Shown: positions 6,596 to 16,098 of the stretch, piece after piece
How positions within the stretch are numbered: position 1 is the first letter of the stretch
Layout: each line of letters starts with the position of its first letter
IMG/VR virus record: IMGVR_UViG_3300042261_002390
Span: 124,001-188,000 of that record
DNA length: 64,000 bases
Origin: a virus
Strand: one strand, 5' to 3'
The notes under the pieces: model-generated
The model's database searches: none
What the model was told of the DNA's origin: nothing
Seen by the model: only the letters and a program-made list of their open reading frames with translations
Position numbers and translations under genes: made by a program

Positions 6596-9500
6596 GAATT
6601 CAGAGAAAAATTTTTACCAGAATTTAGTAAAATCAGGACATTTGCGGGAAAAATTAGATATGCAGACCAATACTTAACTAAAATAGGTGCTGGAACTGGT
6701 CGTGCTGTTTATGATATTGACGGCAGTAAGGTATTAAAAGTTGCTAAAAATCCCAAAGGCGTTGCTCAAAATGAAGTTGAAGCACCACTTGGTGATGATT
6801 ATTATATTAAAGATGTTGTTACTGAAGTATTTGATAGTGCCGATGATGATAGCTGGATAATTGCAGAAAAAGCAAAAAAGGTTAATGAAAGTAGAATTAA
6901 ACAATTAACTGGTATACCAAGTTTGGTTAGATTATATACATTTTTAAAATATGTTTATGAACAAAGTGTAAAACCAAATCGAAATAACCCAACTAGATTA
7001 AATCAAAATGAAATAGATTTTTTTTATGAAAATGAATTTGCTTCTGGTTTGGCTGATTTAATTGGTAGTTATGAACATTCGTATGGTGATATGGGTAGAC
7101 CAAGCAGTTATGGCGAAGTTTTGCGTAATGGTCAACCAACAATAGTTTTAACTGATTATGGATTGAACGATGAGGTATATTCACAACACTATGATAGAAG
7201 TAGAAAAAAAGGGTATCGTATGTATGAATTATATCAGTTTGCTGATGGTAATGATGACATGCTTTCAGATATTGGTAATACCGGGGAAGTTCGTCATGTT
7301 ATGTGGGCACAAGTACCATATAGCGTAGGTGATGGTGATGGCGTTATTAATGAAGAATTTGTACATTTTGTATCGAATCGTGACTATTATCCTGAAAAAC
7401 CTTTGGAAACAATGCCATATTTGGTTGAAAATTTCCACGAATGTATTAATAATTTGAAGGAAGCATTAAATGTTGCAAAGGATAAGAAACATTTTTATAG
7501 TAATTTATTGAAACTCCAAGAATATTTAACTAATCAAGGTTGGTTTAATAGAGAACCACTTGGTGAGTTATACGAGGTTGATAATAAAAAAATTAATGAA
7601 AGTTTAGATATTAAATTAGCTAATGAGGTTGCATTGGAAGTTGCACAGATTAAAGGTTTTAATGAGCCTAAATACTTAGGTTCTGGCAATTTTGGTGTTG
7701 CTTATGATATTGGTGATGGTAAGGTGTTAAAAATTACTACAGACCATACGGAAGCTAATGAAAATATAGGTTTATTAGGTAAACCATTAAAATATATTGC
7801 AAAACCATTTAATGTATATAAAATCGAATCAGAAAGTGGTAGAGTTGATGACGATACTTATGCAATAGTACTTGAAAAACTTCAAACTGATGTTGAAAAA
7901 TTTACTAAATTAAGACAGCGATTAGATTATGCGTTTGGTAAAATATTGGATTTAAGTCTTGCTGATGTTTTGGCTGATTATGTTGCTGATTATATTAATC
8001 CCGGGGATATGAGAAGAATTGAAGCTTATATGAAGAAGAACCCAATAGATGCTGAATTTTTCTATAGTTTGATTCATATTGCTGATGAAGCTAAATCATA
8101 TGGTGTTGATAGTATTGATTACATTAACCCGAAAAATCTCGGCTATATGCCTAGTGGAGCGATTGGTTTTTTTGATGTTGGATTTGGTAATGCATTCGTA
8201 CAACCCGACATACCAAAAATGAGTATTGGCGAAGATGGCGCAGCTAAATTTTCACAGACCGATTCTATTGGTCGTGATGATTTTCCAACATATGACCAAG
8301 ATAACGGCGATGACCCTATTGAGAACAATCTTGACGCTAATTCGGCAAATTATGTTGACGAAAGAGAAATGAAGTTCATGCCAAAAAGTAAGGGTGTTGA
8401 AGTTAAGAAGAAATGTAGATTAGGCGGGTTAGGTAATACTAGTGCAGCATGTAATCAAGGAGATATTAGTAATTTGAATATCAGTAGATTAGATGAAATT
8501 AATATCAGACATAATGAAACCGTTTGGGGTTGGGTATCACCAAATAACGAATTTATACGTGTTCCTAAACTAAATCATAGGGGATATATCATGAGAGTAT
8601 ATAAGGACTATGAATATAGCTGGGATTATGATAGAGTGTTTGATAAAGCAATTGAAGACGGATGGGTTAGAGTAATTTATGAATATTTCTCAGATAAATT
8701 TCGTGGCGAATTATCATTAAACGGATACGATAAAGATAGGGTGATTTCCGTATTTAAAACAATGTTTTATGATTTAGTTAAATATGGTGGTAATAGCATT
8801 TATTTGGAATATGAAAATCCTAAAGGCTATGATAGTTTTTATGCTGGCAATACTGAAGGTAGAAAAAAATTAAATGATTTTATTGGTATTACTGAAACAA
8901 TTAATGAAGAAATCCATGCTGATGATGCTAAGGAATATAACGATGCTATGCAAGCTATGCTTGATGGTAAAAAGGATGTATCAACAATTGCATTTAAAAT
9001 CAGACCTGCTTTGCGTGATGTTGTAACTCAAAATGATTTTGGTTTAATCCCGGTACAACAGGAAAGAAGTAATGTCGATATGAATATCGTTTATCGTAAA
9101 ACTTCAAGGGGTGAAGCTAATGCAAAACGATTGTATCAAATTATGATGAAACATGGTGGTTATGCTGCAGACCAAACACCTGATGAAGCACGTGAGATTG
9201 GTATGTTATTGGATTATAGTAATGATTCGATTAATCAATATATTGAAAATAAGTATGTTAATAAAATAGATGAAGGTATTTTTGACGATTTTGAAACTAG
9301 ATTCAGAGCACATAAAATAAGTAATGTTGAAAATGTGATATACCGTGAGTCTGATGGATATTTTATAATAAAAAATCCGAAATCATTACAACATATTACT
9401 CATAACGTTCGTGGTGTTATTACATCTTCAGGTGATTTATATGTGGAAAATTATGTGAAAAAAGTGCATAGTACTATTTTAATGATACTGAGTGATTTAG

Positions 9501-11950
9501 GTATCATTCAATATGTTGAGGGATGGACACGAGTGCTGCCGAATGAATTTATTACAGTTACACGGTATAAAAACACTAATAATTTTTTTGCTGGTGAATC
9601 AAATATAATGTTAAGCCAAGATGATAAAAGAATTTCAGGAAATTGGAATGGTGTAGCTGATTATCAAGAATCTTTAAGACTGTTTCAAAGTTATATGAAT
9701 AAGGCTAAAGATAAGAATCCTGACATAAATTTTTATCCTGAAAAAATAAACGATTATGATGATTCATACAATGGATTGAAGGGCTTATATTTTGAAGGTG
9801 TCGGTGATACTTATGTTGAAAAGAAATTTGGCATTGAACCTGAATTTTCTGATTTTGAAGATAAATATAATTCAGCACAAAATTATAAAGATAGGGACAA
9901 GGTGGTATATAACGATGGTAAAGGTCTTGTCATAATAAAAAATCCTAAGAATTTAGATAATATCGGATATGGCGTTAGAGGTATTATTGACAAATATGGT
10001 AATTTATATGTTGAACAAAAATCGAAAGTAATACATGATAAGATTTTGAAGATATTAACTGAATTGGGATTAATTAAATATAATATAAATTGGCGATATG
10101 AGATTCCTACTGAGTTTATTACTGTGCATAGAAATTATCACAAGAATCAATTTTTACTTGGTGATTCTAATGACATGATGATTCCTGATGAATATAGGAG
10201 TGAATATCAAAAGGATATTTTGCCTAGTTTTTCTGAAGCAGAACCAGTATTTAATACATTTATTGAAAAAGCAAAACAAGTTAATCCTGATATTGATTTC
10301 AGTACAGACCTTATTGATGGCTATGTAAAATTCAATACTAATGAGGGTGTTGGTGACAAATATGCTGAGAAGAAATTTGGTGTTGAGCCAGAATTTTCTG
10401 ATTTTGAAAAAAGATATGCATCAAAACAGAATGTTGAACAAGAAGAGGTGGTATACCAAGATAATGAATTGATTTTAATTAAAAACCCTAAATCATTGGA
10501 ACATATCGGCTCAAATGTAAGAGGTGTTGTTGATAAAGAAGGTAATTTGTATGTTGAACAAGAAGTTGGAAATATACATGAAGATATTTTAAAAATACTA
10601 AATAGTTTAAACTTAATTAGATATCAAAATAATTGGGAAAGGAAAATTCCTTCAAATTATATAACAGTTCAAAGATATTATAATACTGATTTATTTTATT
10701 TGGGCGAATCAAATGAAACAATGCTCCCTGATGAAGATAGATTTGAAGACCATAATGCAGCTAGATATGTAGATGCAAAACCAGTGTTTCAACAGTTCAT
10801 TCATCGTGCAAAACAAAAGAATCCTAAAATTAAGTTTATTAATGATATGTTGACTGTTTATCAGGATTATAATGAATCAGTGGAAAAATTTGATAATAAT
10901 TTTGGTTTGTATTCAGAAAATACTATCTTTGCTGATGAAAATTTAGATGAAACTTTAGGTGAGTTGGATAAATACTACGTGAAAACTGGTATATATGACG
11001 ACGAAGACCGTGATGTGATTTTATCGATAACGAATGGTGATAATTGGACAAAGCTTATTGCTGACATGTATTATTATCTTGGAGATAGGTATAATAAGCA
11101 AATGGTTGAACCGAGAAAATTAAATGATAATGAAATCACGTATCTTAAAAATACACATGAATTATTGAAGGCGTATGATAAAAATGTATTACCAATTCAT
11201 GACTTATTTGCTCGTGAACATAATGCACATGCTCTTGAAAAAATGAATGACCTTAATACTAGGAATGTTATACTGAAGAAACTTAAACAGATTCCAAGTG
11301 TATATCTTCGTAATTTAAGAGCTGATTTGAGAAAGGAAAGAGACCATTATGAATTTGATAGTTTGTTGAAAAACATTAATTCAATTCTTAATTCAATGAG
11401 AGTTCTGAATAATGTTAATGCTGAAAGAGCTAATTTAATTTTAAAGAAAGTTTTTTCAAATGAGAACGATACTTTTGAAAAGATTAAAGAAAGATTTGAT
11501 AATATATTTATACCATATTTGTCACAAGATGAACCGATTGAGGAAATTTTAGATAATATTAAGTATTGGAAAGATGAAGTGGAATTGTTATATAATAAGA
11601 ACGACGTTGTTGCTGTTAAAATAATGAGTGCTGAAGCAATGACAGCATTTGGTTGTAGTTCACAATGGTGCTTTGCAAGAGATACTGGTTGGTGGGATAA
11701 TTATGCTGAATATGGGTTTGCAACAATTGTATATAACTTTAATTTAGACCCTAGTGACCCTAAAAGAATGGTCGTGGTTTTAGATAATGGTAATGTATAT
11801 AACATGTATAATGAGTACATGGATGAAGGTATTGAATATTTGGAAGAAATTGGTGTATATGATTATATGCCGACATCGGATGAATATGAACACGAGTTTG
11901 ATAGCGAAGTGAATGAAAATATTGAAGAGGCTAGAAAATTAATAATTTGA
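6584..11950 (+). CDS. Giant mosaic protein: two kinase-like domains, three tandem repeats
   Basis: A 1788-residue protein with several modules. Residues 30-200 look like a protein-kinase fold: glycine loop IGAGTGRAVY (35-43), VLKV with Lys52 and a DYG motif at Asp191. Residues 360-540 hold a second one: LGSGNFGVAY, Lys383 in VLKI and DVG at Asp531. Residues 610-628 carry CRLGGLGNTSAACNQGD, which I have the impression of having seen in other phage proteins. Residues 840-890 (AKRLYQIMMKHGGYAAD) form a small helical module. Three repeats of about 185 residues begin near 901, 1088 and 1271, each with FxDFE, IKNPKxL, NVRGV-like, GNLYVE and ITVxR. Near residue 1690, AFGCSSQWCFARDTGWW resembles the TKWC-type domain of other large phages. 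No HRD catalytic loop is obvious, so activity is uncertain. Size and late promoter suggest an internal virion protein delivered to the host. Confidence 0.75.
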   Translation: MTYEEFREKFLPEFSKIRTFAGKIRYADQYLTKIGAGTGRAVYDIDGSKVLKVAKNPKGVAQNEVEAPLGDDYYIKDVVTEVFDSADDDSWIIAEKAKKVNESRIKQLTGIPSLVRLYTFLKYVYEQSVKPNRNNPTRLNQNEIDFFYENEFASGLADLIGSYEHSYGDMGRPSSYGEVLRNGQPTIVLTDYGLNDEVYSQHYDRSRKKGYRMYELYQFADGNDDMLSDIGNTGEVRHVMWAQVPYSVGDGDGVINEEFVHFVSNRDYYPEKPLETMPYLVENFHECINNLKEALNVAKDKKHFYSNLLKLQEYLTNQGWFNREPLGELYEVDNKKINESLDIKLANEVALEVAQIKGFNEPKYLGSGNFGVAYDIGDGKVLKITTDHTEANENIGLLGKPLKYIAKPFNVYKIESESGRVDDDTYAIVLEKLQTDVEKFTKLRQRLDYAFGKILDLSLADVLADYVADYINPGDMRRIEAYMKKNPIDAEFFYSLIHIADEAKSYGVDSIDYINPKNLGYMPSGAIGFFDVGFGNAFVQPDIPKMSIGEDGAAKFSQTDSIGRDDFPTYDQDNGDDPIENNLDANSANYVDEREMKFMPKSKGVEVKKKCRLGGLGNTSAACNQGDISNLNISRLDEINIRHNETVWGWVSPNNEFIRVPKLNHRGYIMRVYKDYEYSWDYDRVFDKAIEDGWVRVIYEYFSDKFRGELSLNGYDKDRVISVFKTMFYDLVKYGGNSIYLEYENPKGYDSFYAGNTEGRKKLNDFIGITETINEEIHADDAKEYNDAMQAMLDGKKDVSTIAFKIRPALRDVVTQNDFGLIPVQQERSNVDMNIVYRKTSRGEANAKRLYQIMMKHGGYAADQTPDEAREIGMLLDYSNDSINQYIENKYVNKIDEGIFDDFETRFRAHKISNVENVIYRESDGYFIIKNPKSLQHITHNVRGVITSSGDLYVENYVKKVHSTILMILSDLGIIQYVEGWTRVLPNEFITVTRYKNTNNFFAGESNIMLSQDDKRISGNWNGVADYQESLRLFQSYMNKAKDKNPDINFYPEKINDYDDSYNGLKGLYFEGVGDTYVEKKFGIEPEFSDFEDKYNSAQNYKDRDKVVYNDGKGLVIIKNPKNLDNIGYGVRGIIDKYGNLYVEQKSKVIHDKILKILTELGLIKYNINWRYEIPTEFITVHRNYHKNQFLLGDSNDMMIPDEYRSEYQKDILPSFSEAEPVFNTFIEKAKQVNPDIDFSTDLIDGYVKFNTNEGVGDKYAEKKFGVEPEFSDFEKRYASKQNVEQEEVVYQDNELILIKNPKSLEHIGSNVRGVVDKEGNLYVEQEVGNIHEDILKILNSLNLIRYQNNWERKIPSNYITVQRYYNTDLFYLGESNETMLPDEDRFEDHNAARYVDAKPVFQQFIHRAKQKNPKIKFINDMLTVYQDYNESVEKFDNNFGLYSENTIFADENLDETLGELDKYYVKTGIYDDEDRDVILSITNGDNWTKLIADMYYYLGDRYNKQMVEPRKLNDNEITYLKNTHELLKAYDKNVLPIHDLFAREHNAHALEKMNDLNTRNVILKKLKQIPSVYLRNLRADLRKERDHYEFDSLLKNINSILNSMRVLNNVNAERANLILKKVFSNENDTFEKIKERFDNIFIPYLSQDEPIEEILDNIKYWKDEVELLYNKNDVVAVKIMSAEAMTAFGCSSQWCFARDTGWWDNYAEYGFATIVYNFNLDPSDPKRMVVVLDNGNVYNMYNEYMDEGIEYLEEIGVYDYMPTSDEYEHEFDSEVNENIEEARKLII

Positions 11951-12101
11951 TAAAATTCAAAAAAAGAATATCAATAGAGATTTGAGAAAGTTTAAATACT
12001 TGACATCTATGGGATATACTATATTGTATCTATGGGAATATGATTTAAAACACAATTTAAATGAATGTAAAAATAAATTAAATAGACTGTTATATGAATA
12101 A
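11946..12101 (+). pseudogene. C-terminal remnant of a homing endonuclease
   Basis: Between the giant gene and the CCA enzyme, the frame starting near 11946 encodes about 51 residues with no start codon at its head: INRDLRKFKYLTSMGYTILY, then LWEYD, ending in KLNRLLYE and a TAA at 12099. The pattern (RD..K...L...GY.ilyLWE.D) is the C-terminal part of Vsr/restriction-fold endonucleases found with phage homing genes. The catalytic region is absent. It overlaps the ends of both neighbours, so it looks like the scar of an endonuclease gene that was mostly lost. Confidence 0.55.
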
Positions 12102-13719
12102 GATAAAAAATTTTATAGCTGATTTAAAAACCAAACCGTTTATCAAATCAATGATAAATGATTTGAATGCTGAAGTATATGTTGTTGGTGGTGCAACTAG
12201 AGACCTTATTCTCAATAAAAATAACAAGGATATTGATTTATTAATTAGAAAAATACCAATCGATGTGTTAATATCTCATTTAAAAAATTATGGTAAATTA
12301 GATATTGTGGGTAAATCATTTGGAGTTATTAAGTTTATTGATTCAGATGGCGTTGATTATGATATAGCATTGCCTCGCCGAGAAAAACCAACAGGTGAGG
12401 GTGGACATAAAGACTTTGAAATTCAGAGCGATGAAAATTTACCGATTGAAGTGGATTTGAGTAGAAGGGACGCTAAACTTAATGCAATGGCAATTGATTT
12501 AAACAACGAAAAATTTGTTGACCCTTTGGGTGGTTTGGACGATATTCAAAATAAACAAATATCTGCTGCAAATCCTAATGCATTTTCAGATGACCCACTT
12601 CGTATGTTGAGAATGATTGGTTTTGCAAGTCGATTTGGATTTACGATTGAACCCAGAACAATGGAAATGATTCAAAAAAATGCTGAAAGTATTAAGAGAA
12701 TACCTGCTGAAAGAATTATCGAAGAATTCAAGAAGATTATCGAAAAGGGTAATCCTAGAATTGGTGTTGAACTTTTAGTATCTACCGGGTTATTTAAACA
12801 AATATTTGGTAATGAAATCAAGCAATCACAAATAGATAAGCGTGATTTTGAAAGCGTTAAATCTATGGCTGAGTTTTTATTTTTGATGATGTATGATGTT
12901 GTTCAAAATCCGTCACAATTTTATTTAAGTAAATTTAGTACGGAAGATGCTTTAAGGGATAAAAACTATAAAGAAATAAAAGCATTGGAGTTGGCATTTG
13001 CAAATACCAATAATAATCCAGTGGCTACAAGGTCAGTTGCACATAACATGTATGTAATGTCACCTGTTTCTTTGGAGAGTTCAATTCTTCCTTCTGAGAT
13101 TAAAACTGCAGCACAGGATTTGCTTTCAGGTAGATATCCTAAAACAGTTAATGAATTGGCTGTTAATGGCGGTGATTTAATGCAGTTAGGATTAAAAGGT
13201 AAAGAAGTTGGTGATATGCAAAAGTCATTATTGCTTAAAGTTTATGGCGATAAAGTTCGTAACGATAAGAATAGTTTGCTTGCTGTTGCTAAAGGTGAAG
13301 AACCAAACAACTTAAGTGAGGTTGATGCTAATATTGATAAGAATGTTCTTTATAGTGCAGTTGTGCTTGACGATGAGTCACGTAGCAAATTATTGAAAGT
13401 GGTTCAACCTATGATACCTGATGGTTGGGAAGTTATAGCGCATCACATGACAATCAAAATGGGTGCAATAAACCCCGAAAATCGGGGTGATTTGAATACC
13501 GAAGTAACGCTTGATGTTATTGATTACGCTATCGATGATATGGCATTTGCTGTTGGTGTAAGTGGTTATCCATCCAACAATAAGAAGCCTCATATTACTA
13601 TTGCAATTAATAGACTTGAAGGTGCTAAACCAGTAATGTCTAATAATTTAACTGATTGGAAACCATTAGGTTTTCCATTAAAACTGAAAGGAATTGTTAC
13701 TGAAATTAAACGAAATTAA
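12094..13719 (+). CDS. CCA-adding tRNA nucleotidyltransferase fused to 2H phosphoesterase
   Basis: A 541-residue, two-part enzyme. Residues 25-225 are a class II nucleotidyltransferase that adds CCA to tRNA 3' ends: VVGGATRD (30-37), the metal pair DID (Asp46, Asp48), SRRDAKLNAMAID and DDPLRMLRMIGFASRFGF are in the family order. A helical region follows. Residues 425-541 carry two H-x-T motifs, His451-Met-Thr453 (AHHMTIKMG) and His500-Ile-Thr502 (PHITIAIN), the signature of 2H phosphoesterases, which open 2',3'-cyclic phosphates or remove 2'-phosphates. Bacterial CCA enzymes often carry an HD domain with related activity, so the 2H domain may stand in for it. Together they would repair tRNAs cut at or near the 3' end. 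A HAD phosphatase lies downstream. Confidence 0.85.
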   Translation: MNKIKNFIADLKTKPFIKSMINDLNAEVYVVGGATRDLILNKNNKDIDLLIRKIPIDVLISHLKNYGKLDIVGKSFGVIKFIDSDGVDYDIALPRREKPTGEGGHKDFEIQSDENLPIEVDLSRRDAKLNAMAIDLNNEKFVDPLGGLDDIQNKQISAANPNAFSDDPLRMLRMIGFASRFGFTIEPRTMEMIQKNAESIKRIPAERIIEEFKKIIEKGNPRIGVELLVSTGLFKQIFGNEIKQSQIDKRDFESVKSMAEFLFLMMYDVVQNPSQFYLSKFSTEDALRDKNYKEIKALELAFANTNNNPVATRSVAHNMYVMSPVSLESSILPSEIKTAAQDLLSGRYPKTVNELAVNGGDLMQLGLKGKEVGDMQKSLLLKVYGDKVRNDKNSLLAVAKGEEPNNLSEVDANIDKNVLYSAVVLDDESRSKLLKVVQPMIPDGWEVIAHHMTIKMGAINPENRGDLNTEVTLDVIDYAIDDMAFAVGVSGYPSNNKKPHITIAINRLEGAKPVMSNNLTDWKPLGFPLKLKGIVTEIKRN

Positions 13720-13755
13720 GTCTAAATAAGTAGTTGAATTCATTAAAGATATTTT

Positions 13756-14394
13756 ATGATTAGCAGAAATATATATTTTGAAGAAAACAAGTTTAAAAGA
13801 TTTGGTGATTATATTGAGTATCATTTACTTAATGAGATAGCTAAGAAATATGGTATAACTAACGAAAATGGCGTTGAAGTAAACGTGTTTAATGTAAATC
13901 GAAAGGGGAAAAAATTTAAGCCATTCGATATTTTTGTTAGGAACATAAAAAAAAGAATTGAAGTAAAAGGTGATTACATGACAGTTCGATTGGGTAATAT
14001 TATTGTTGAAACTTATGGACACGATGGATTTTCAGGGATATCTACCACAAAAGCAGATTATTGGGTTTTTGTTACTGGCTTTTATAAAATTTGGATAACA
14101 CCAAATGAATTAAAAAAATACATTACATTAAGAAATTTAAGCGTCGGAGATGTTAGAGGCAATGGGGATAATTATACAAAAAAAGCATATAAAGTAAGAC
14201 ATGACGATTTTATTGACTATATTTTAAATCTTAACGATAAAAATATTGGACTAGTTGTTCCGATAGATAGAAATAGTCCGTTATATTGGCATAAATGTAT
14301 TCCTTTTAATTATAGTCTTAGAAAATATCATCAAGAGGCTAATATTTTTGAAGAACGTAAGGATGAATTATTTAAAATAAAAAGAAGTAGATGA
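13756..14394 (+). CDS. PD-(D/E)XK-type nuclease
   Basis: A 212-residue protein with the core of a PD-(D/E)XK nuclease. PFDIFVRN supplies the Asp, and KRIEVKGDYM about 12 residues later supplies E-x-K; a following beta hairpin (GNIIVETYG) and GISTTKADYWVFV fit the family fold. Such proteins cut DNA and in phages serve as recombination, restriction-like or homing nucleases. It is flanked by a convergent LAGLIDADG gene, with 28 bases between the stop codons, so homing activity is possible. No late motif precedes it; it follows the CCA gene after 36 bases and may be cotranscribed. Confidence 0.65.
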   Translation: MISRNIYFEENKFKRFGDYIEYHLLNEIAKKYGITNENGVEVNVFNVNRKGKKFKPFDIFVRNIKKRIEVKGDYMTVRLGNIIVETYGHDGFSGISTTKADYWVFVTGFYKIWITPNELKKYITLRNLSVGDVRGNGDNYTKKAYKVRHDDFIDYILNLNDKNIGLVVPIDRNSPLYWHKCIPFNYSLRKYHQEANIFEERKDELFKIKRSR

Positions 14395-14422
14395 AAAAAA
14401 GATTAGTAGCATTTGAATGATA

Positions 14423-15436
14423 TTAAATATATTTAAAAAAATATCCTTTAGTGTGATTTCTTTCACCACTAATAACTCTTCTAATACATTTGTCTTTAAT
14501 TTTCATAATATCACATAATTCATGTATATTATTGAAAGTGCGAATGTATTGTTTTGTATTATAGTCAAACATTTCTATTTTACGTAGCTTAGATAATCTA
14601 TTATATGTGCCTTGTCGATATTCTCTTAATGTTTGAAATATTTCATATTTTCTGCTTAGTCTTAATGTTTCAGAATCATAATACATTTCATTTTTTATTA
14701 TATTGAGGTCGTGATATGAATAATAAAAAATTTTTGAGATGTAATTATTACTTGACTGATATACTGTATTAGTTAATTTAGTGTTATTCGATATGTGATA
14801 TCTTAAAAAATCATGTTTAATTTGTTTTAATAATGCCTCCGACCCGATTATCTGAAATCTTAGTCTTCCTTTTTTTTGATTTTTTTCGTTAGTAATTGAC
14901 CCGTCACCATCAAAAACACCTCTAATAAAATGCCAAAAATATTCATTAGGTATATTTGGCATTTCACAGGTGAACGATTTGTTGGGATATATGCCCAATT
15001 TATTTAAATCATCAACAATTTCTTTAGATGCTATTTGTAATGAATATCTAGTATATGTTTTATTTGTTCTTTTATCAAAAATATCGTATTTGGCTAATTT
15101 ATGTTCAGACTTGAGTTCTCGTTTAAATATTTCAACAAGCTCACTGTCTTTAGATGTAAAAGTTAATTTAAATTTATTAACATATCCGTCAGATATGATT
15201 AATCCTAGTATGTAAGCTTTATTTTTATTGTTGATTTCTTTAAAAAAATTTATATCAATGCTGTGTTTTCTATTATTGCCGTCGTGAGATTTATTATCTA
15301 ACGTATATCCATATTTTTTCAACCGATTTCCGATTGTTGATGGTGATACGTCACCAATTAAGTTAGCTATTTTATTTAATGAGTATTTATCTTTAAAATA
15401 ATAATTAAATATTTGTTCTATGTTTATGTTTTTCAT
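14423..15436 (-). CDS. LAGLIDADG-type homing endonuclease
   Basis: A 337-residue protein on the opposite strand to its neighbours. It has two LAGLIDADG helices, each ending in the metal-binding acid: AYILGLIISDGY (Asp83) and FIRGVFDGDGS (about residues 167-177). An N-terminal helix-turn-helix (residues 1-45, LNKIANLIGDVSPSTIGNRLKKY) and a C-terminal NUMOD-like segment (MFDYNTKQYIRTFNNIHELCD...) add DNA contacts. Two-motif proteins act as monomers on asymmetric sites. It is free-standing, between the nuclease and HAD genes, and has its own late-type promoter on the minus strand. It is intact and probably active. Confidence 0.9.
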   Translation of the reverse strand: MKNINIEQIFNYYFKDKYSLNKIANLIGDVSPSTIGNRLKKYGYTLDNKSHDGNNRKHSIDINFFKEINNKNKAYILGLIISDGYVNKFKLTFTSKDSELVEIFKRELKSEHKLAKYDIFDKRTNKTYTRYSLQIASKEIVDDLNKLGIYPNKSFTCEMPNIPNEYFWHFIRGVFDGDGSITNEKNQKKGRLRFQIIGSEALLKQIKHDFLRYHISNNTKLTNTVYQSSNNYISKIFYYSYHDLNIIKNEMYYDSETLRLSRKYEIFQTLREYRQGTYNRLSKLRKIEMFDYNTKQYIRTFNNIHELCDIMKIKDKCIRRVISGERNHTKGYFFKYI

Positions 15437-15453
15437 AAATTTGCATTTTTAAA

Positions 15454-15462
15454 AATAAATAC
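15454..15462 (-). promoter_or_regulatory. gTATTTATt late-promoter motif (minus strand)
   Basis: On the minus strand it reads GTATTTATT, with its first base 26 bases before the ATG of the LAGLIDADG gene, the same spacing as in the plus-strand late genes. Confidence 0.5.
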
Positions 15463-15492
15463 TTTGAGATTTAAAATTATTGGGTTTTGATT

Positions 15493-16098
15493 ATGGAAAA
15501 AAATAAAAATACTCGAAAACGTCTAATAGCCATCGATTTTGACCAATGTTTGGTCAACACCCCTGAAGAAATTCAAGGTAAGAAAACTTGGGAAGAAGTT
15601 AAAGGTGTTCCTTATCCGCATAATGGATGGTGGGGTAGGAAAGAAAGCTTAGATTTGGATGTTTTTGATATAAAACCATATCCTAACGTACTGTCTGTTT
15701 TAAGAAAAGAAAGCAGTAGAAATGATACGTATGTTATTGTTTTAACAGCAAGAATGGAAAAATTGCGTCCATATGTGCAAGCAGTTCTTGATGCAAATAA
15801 CATTAGGGTTGATAAATTGGATATGAAAAGTGATAATAAAACAAAGGGTGAAAGAATATTGGCATATTTAGCTGAGATGCCTGAAATAAAAGAAATTTCA
15901 GTTTTCGATGACCAAGAAAAACATCTTGATTCGTATCGTGAAATTATAGATAAACTACCTAAAGGTGTTAAATTGAATATTTTTAAAACTGATGAGGGTG
16001 TGATTAATTTAGTTGAATCAAAAAATAAACTCAATCATATTATTTCTGATGAAATTGAAAATTTTTTTGATTGTATTTATATTAAAAAAATTCTATGA
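15493..16098 (+). CDS. HAD phosphatase, RNA-repair (SAK) type
   Basis: A 201-residue HAD-superfamily phosphatase. Motif I is AIDFDQCLVNTP with the nucleophile Asp in DFDQ, motif II is VIVLTAR and motif IV is ISVFDDQEKHLDSY. The GWWGRKESLD segment between motifs I and II matches the HAD family found in Swiss Army Knife RNA-repair proteins. Such domains are thought to remove 3' or 2' phosphates from RNA ends. It lies two genes downstream of the CCA/2H fusion, which supports a shared RNA-repair role. The ATG at 15493 is preferred to the TTG two codons before. Its stop overlaps the next start by four bases (ATGA). Confidence 0.75.
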   Translation: MEKNKNTRKRLIAIDFDQCLVNTPEEIQGKKTWEEVKGVPYPHNGWWGRKESLDLDVFDIKPYPNVLSVLRKESSRNDTYVIVLTARMEKLRPYVQAVLDANNIRVDKLDMKSDNKTKGERILAYLAEMPEIKEISVFDDQEKHLDSYREIIDKLPKGVKLNIFKTDEGVINLVESKNKLNHIISDEIENFFDCIYIKKIL

